Assembly (NCBI RefSeq): GCF_002234615.1
Contig: NZ_NMQW01000008.1
Coordinates: forward strand, 186,001 to 250,000
Length of the DNA: 64,000 bases
Reading direction: 5' to 3'
DNA from: Paenibacillus rigui
Lineage (GTDB): Bacteria; Bacillota; Bacilli; Paenibacillales; NBRC-103111
The translations under genes and the position numbers were made by a program. Position 1 is the stretch's first letter; the number at the start of each line of letters is the position of its first letter. Shown in pieces: positions 60,710 through 64,000 of the stretch. The notes under the pieces were generated by a model that saw nothing but the letters and a program-made list of their open reading frames with translations, made no database searches and had not been told where the DNA came from.

Positions 60710-61261
60710 GTGAATTTCTTCGGACAAAAGGTGCTGCCGGCCGTAAGGAAAATGAGAGAAATGGAGCTGCTGGTCAAAAGCCATTTTCAATATTTGGTGC
60801 TGCTTGACAGTCATATTTCCCAGTTAGCCAGTATCGTTCAATTAGCCCGCAGCCATCAAAAAAAGCTGCTTGTGCATGCGGATTTAATTCAAGGGTTAAA
60901 GAACGATGAATACGCAATCGAATTTCTGTGCCAGACGATTCGTCCGGCCGGCATTATTTCAACCAAGAGCACGGCTATCGCTACGGCGAAAAAAAATAAA
61001 GTGCTGGCGATCCAACGGCATTTTTTGTTGGATACGACAGCACTGGAAATGACCTATAAAATTACGGAAAAAATGCAGCCGGACTATATTGAAGTGCTGC
61101 CCGGCGTTATGCCTCACATTATTGCCGAGATGAGAGAACAGCTCGGCATTCCCATCCTTGCCGGCGGACTGATCCGCACCGTGGATGAGGTGGAAATGGC
61201 GCTTCAGGCAGGGGCCGTCGCGGTGACGACATCCCGCAAGGATATTTGGAGCCACTACTAG
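60710..61261 (+). CDS. glpP: Glycerol-3-phosphate-responsive antiterminator
   Basis: The 183-residue RNA-binding protein prevents early termination in glp leaders when glycerol-3-phosphate is present. Family signatures include LLDSHISQLASIVQLA, VHADLIQGLKNDEYAIEFL, GIISTKSTAIATAKKN, DYIEVLPGVMPHII and the phosphate-site PILAGGLIRTVDEVEMAL. Start GTG 60710 follows GAAGGGAAGGGG. The likely targets are the leader of glpD (63278-63341) and possibly glpK. Confidence 0.94.
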   Translation: MNFFGQKVLPAVRKMREMELLVKSHFQYLVLLDSHISQLASIVQLARSHQKKLLVHADLIQGLKNDEYAIEFLCQTIRPAGIISTKSTAIATAKKNKVLAIQRHFLLDTTALEMTYKITEKMQPDYIEVLPGVMPHIIAEMREQLGIPILAGGLIRTVDEVEMALQAGAVAVTTSRKDIWSHY

Positions 61262-61340
61262 GCGGCCCGGATGTCCTTGCACAGCCTCACGCGCAGGAGG
61301 CATAGCCTGCTGGCTGCAGCCAAAGCGCAAGCACAGGCGG

Positions 61341-61437
61341 GCGCTGGCATGGGCGGGGCAATGCGCCCGGGCGGAGGCAGCAGGCAGCAAAAGCGCGAAG
61401 CATGCAAGCGCTGGCATGGGCGGGGCAATGCGCCCGG
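61341..61437. repeat. Two direct copies of a GC-rich 30-mer
   Basis: The 30-bp unit beginning GCGCTGGCATGGGCGGGGCA occurs identically at 61341-61370 and 61408-61437 (67-bp period), and the bases after each copy are also partly alike. GGGCG and CGCCC within each unit can form a small hairpin. It lies in the 246-bp gap between the convergent glpP and glpD genes. No gene is supported there. Confidence 0.75.
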
Positions 61438-61507
61438 CGGCAGCAGCATGCCACAAAAGCGTGCGGCGTTGATGCCGCTGATAGCCGAAGCCGCAGGGTC
61501 GCCCGCT

Positions 61508-63184
61508 TTAGCCCTGCTCTGCGCTGAGCGGCTCCGTTGCATCGCGAAGCTGCCGATCAAGCTCATCGGCGTGGCGCTTCGTTTGCTCGTCGCTCCAGCC
61601 GAAGCGCTGCGCCATGTAGGCCAGTACCGGCTGCTTCCAACGCTCCACGGCGTGGATGTTGAAGTACACCGCGCCGGTACGCCGCACGAAAAAGTCCACC
61701 GGCGTCAAAACCATCTCCGACTCGATGCCGTACAGCAGCGAGGCGAACCAGACGCCGGATAGCCCTTGCTTCTGCGCCTCCTCCTGATGCGCAGTGTACA
61801 GCTCCAGCACACGGTCGACGTTCGAGCCGTAGCGCTCCACCAAGGTCAAGGCTTCGGCTTCCGTCAGGCCGACGCTTTGACCTGCCCGCACCTTCTCCTT
61901 GACGAAGGATGCGTAGCCCTGCGAGCCGCCGACGTCGCCGCCCGACAGCTTCACCCGGTCGGTCGTGCAGCCCGGGTAAGCCGGGTGTCCCTGCTGCTGG
62001 AGCTGGCTGGCCACCAGATCGACGATGCGCTCGGCCATCTTGCGGTAGCCGGTCAGCTTGCCGCCGGCAATCGTGATGAGCCCGGACGGCGCAACAAAGA
62101 TTTCGTCCTTGCGGGATAGCTCGGATGGCGACTTGCCATCCTCATGAATAAGCGGACGAAGGCCGGACCAGCTGGATTCCACATCCTTCGGGGTAAGCGC
62201 CAGCTTAGGGAACATGAAGTTCGCCGCCCGCAGAATGTAGTCCCTATCCTCCACGGTCATGCGAGGATGCGTGATGTTGCCGGTGTAGTTCGTATCGGTT
62301 GTACCGATATAGGTTTTGCCGTTGCGCGGAATCGCAAACACCATGCGGCCATCGGGCGTATCGAAGTAGATGGCCTGCTGCAGCGGGAACCGTTTGCCAT
62401 CGACTACAAGATGGACGCCTTTGGTCAAGTGAAGCCGTTTCCCTTGCTTGGAGCCGTCAATTTCACGGATTGTATCAACCCAAGGGCCTGCAGCGTTGAC
62501 GATCTTTTTGGCATGAATGCTCACACTTTCTCCGGTCAGCTGATCGGTAACCTTGACGCCGACGATCGTTCTTTTGTCGTCATACAGCAGGTCGTCCGCT
62601 TTCGCATAATTGACCGCCTTCACGCCGCGGCGCACGGCTTCCTTCATCGTCTCAATCGTCAGCCTTGCGTCATCGGTCCGGTATTCGACGTAGTAGCCGC
62701 CGCCCTTTAGTTTATCGGTACGCAGCAGCGGTTCCATTTTCAGCGTTTTTTCCCTGGATAGCATGATGCGCCGCTCTTTTTTGCGGACACCGGCCAGAAA
62801 GTCGTAGACGAGCAGGCCGACGGAGGTCGCCAGCTTTCCGTACGTTCCGCCTTCGATAATCGGCAGCAGCATCCATACCGGTGTCGTGACATGGGGTGCA
62901 TTCTCGTATACGATGGCCCGTTCCTTTCCCACCTCGGCAACAATCTTGAACTCCAGCTGCTTCAAATATCGCAGTCCGCCATGAATTAGCTTCGTCGAAC
63001 GGCTGGAGGTTCCCGCGCCAAAATCCTGCATTTCAATCAATCCGGTTTTCAAGCCGCGGGTTTGAGCATCCAATGCGATCCCCGCTCCCGTAATACCGCC
63101 TCCGATGACAAGCAAGTCCAAAGTTTGTCCAGCCATCTCCTGTAAGTAAGCGTGCCGCTGTTCTGCTGAAAAATTCGTTGTCAT
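61508..63184 (-). CDS. glpD: Aerobic glycerol-3-phosphate dehydrogenase
   Basis: The 558-residue FAD enzyme oxidises glycerol-3-phosphate to dihydroxyacetone phosphate and feeds the quinone pool. The N-terminal dinucleotide site is LLVIGGGITGAGIALDAQTRG, followed by GAGTSSRSTKLIHGGLRYL, KIVNAAGPWVD, FAIPRNGKTYIGTTDTNY and SSWSGLRPLIHEDGKSPSELSRKDEI. The frame is open up to 63316, but ATG 63184 with AAGGGTGG upstream matches the family N terminus; the extra stretch overlaps the leader terminator. Antitermination by GlpP is expected. Confidence 0.95.
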   Translation of the reverse strand: MTTNFSAEQRHAYLQEMAGQTLDLLVIGGGITGAGIALDAQTRGLKTGLIEMQDFGAGTSSRSTKLIHGGLRYLKQLEFKIVAEVGKERAIVYENAPHVTTPVWMLLPIIEGGTYGKLATSVGLLVYDFLAGVRKKERRIMLSREKTLKMEPLLRTDKLKGGGYYVEYRTDDARLTIETMKEAVRRGVKAVNYAKADDLLYDDKRTIVGVKVTDQLTGESVSIHAKKIVNAAGPWVDTIREIDGSKQGKRLHLTKGVHLVVDGKRFPLQQAIYFDTPDGRMVFAIPRNGKTYIGTTDTNYTGNITHPRMTVEDRDYILRAANFMFPKLALTPKDVESSWSGLRPLIHEDGKSPSELSRKDEIFVAPSGLITIAGGKLTGYRKMAERIVDLVASQLQQQGHPAYPGCTTDRVKLSGGDVGGSQGYASFVKEKVRAGQSVGLTEAEALTLVERYGSNVDRVLELYTAHQEEAQKQGLSGVWFASLLYGIESEMVLTPVDFFVRRTGAVYFNIHAVERWKQPVLAYMAQRFGWSDEQTKRHADELDRQLRDATEPLSAEQG

Positions 63185-63277
63185 ACGAACCACCCTTTTC
63201 CTGTTTTGTGGGATAACCTGTATCAAAGTCTTTCCAAGAAGGGACCGCACTAGAGCGGTTGCGGCAAAAAAACACGC

Positions 63278-63341
63278 AAAAAAGACCGCTAACAACACCA
63301 TGCCATAGCGCTCCAAAACGCCTGCACAGCCTGTTACGGTC
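63278..63341 (-). terminator. glpD leader terminator, likely GlpP target
   Basis: On the minus strand GACCGTAACAG (63341-63331) pairs with TGTTAGCGGTC (ending at 63284, one bulge and a G-U), followed by six Ts, about 95 bases ahead of glpD. A leader terminator of this kind is what GlpP overcomes in Bacillus. A second small hairpin, ACCGC/GCGGT, lies at 63244-63259. Confidence 0.75.
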
Positions 63342-63435
63342 TACTCTTCTTCTCTGACCTGAGTATTAACTTGTAATGTTTCATGCTTGACAATTAACCG
63401 TATCATAACATGGGATGGATGATTAATCAATACAG

Positions 63436-64000
<565 letters not shown>

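Noticed and set aside
61271-61762. A 163-codon plus-strand frame across the GC-rich repeat
   Set aside because: The two repeat copies fall in different frames, the composition is A/G/R-rich, and the 3' half is antisense to glpD.
63185-63316. N-terminal extension of glpD with a hydrophobic segment
   Set aside because: It overlaps the leader terminator, and the ATG at 63184 has a good site and matches the family N terminus.

Overview
The window looks like chromosomal DNA of a Paenibacillus-like, endospore-forming member of the Bacillales. Evidence for this: a tricistronic GerA/GerB/GerC germination operon, a CdaS-type diadenylate cyclase, a CotD-like coat protein, large YesM/YesN-type two-component pairs, big secreted multidomain carbohydrate enzymes, catabolite-response (cre-like) sites, and GlpP antitermination control of glycerol metabolism. 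Gram-positive ribosome-binding sites are strong, and TTG or GTG starts are common. I see no tRNA, rRNA, CRISPR array, insertion sequence or prophage.

Layout. 1-17 kb is a carbohydrate-uptake island. Two secreted GH43 enzymes, both ending cohesin-FIVAR-dockerin, flank a sensor lipoprotein/response regulator/histidine kinase operon (minus strand) and a YtfQ-YtfR-YtfT-YjfF-like furanose ABC transporter with two paralogous binding proteins (plus strand). The order resembles the AraPST/AraEGH arrangement of Geobacillus. 17-21 kb is the ger operon. 21-25.4 kb holds an RlaP-type nucleotidyltransferase, an odd three-gene operon (nucleoside-deoxyribosyltransferase-like, Ppx/GppA-like, MFS) with a palindromic operator at its start, a PCYCGC lipoprotein and cdaS. 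25.4-30.3 kb holds a DUF6884-like protein, a nucleoside hydrolase, a BlaI/M56 pair and the BdbD-BdbC thiol oxidase pair. 30.4-34.9 kb holds a CotD-like gene and a copper group (CopA, a DsbD_2/TauE-like membrane protein, a YtkA/FixH-like protein).

35-51 kb is a second carbohydrate region: an adenosine-deaminase-like amidohydrolase; a SIS isomerase, class II aldolase and PfkB kinase operon fitting a tagatose-phosphate route; a LacI regulator divergent from an L-galactose-dehydrogenase-like and L-galactonate-dehydrogenase-like pair; an ArgH-superfamily lyase; and an amidohydrolase joined to a sugar ABC transporter that lacks its own ATPase. The lyase and amidohydrolase operons each start with a promoter, a shared short box, a CCGG-loop-CCGG mini-hairpin and a terminator, which suggests a common attenuation mechanism. 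50.7-52.6 kb is a c-di-GMP-I riboswitch ahead of CheX and a cytoplasmic histidine kinase. 52.7-60.6 kb is a TetR/GbsR-controlled RND efflux operon with an unknown secreted protein. 60.7-64 kb is glpP, glpD (minus) and the start of glpK.

The most interesting unexplained items are the twin attenuator leaders (44.4 and 46.2 kb), a promoter-to-terminator orphan RNA at about 35.0 kb, a structured intergenic repeat in two copies (30.3 and 35.1 kb), the NDT/Ppx/MFS operon, and the riboswitch-CheX-kinase unit with an overlapping 19-codon leader ORF.
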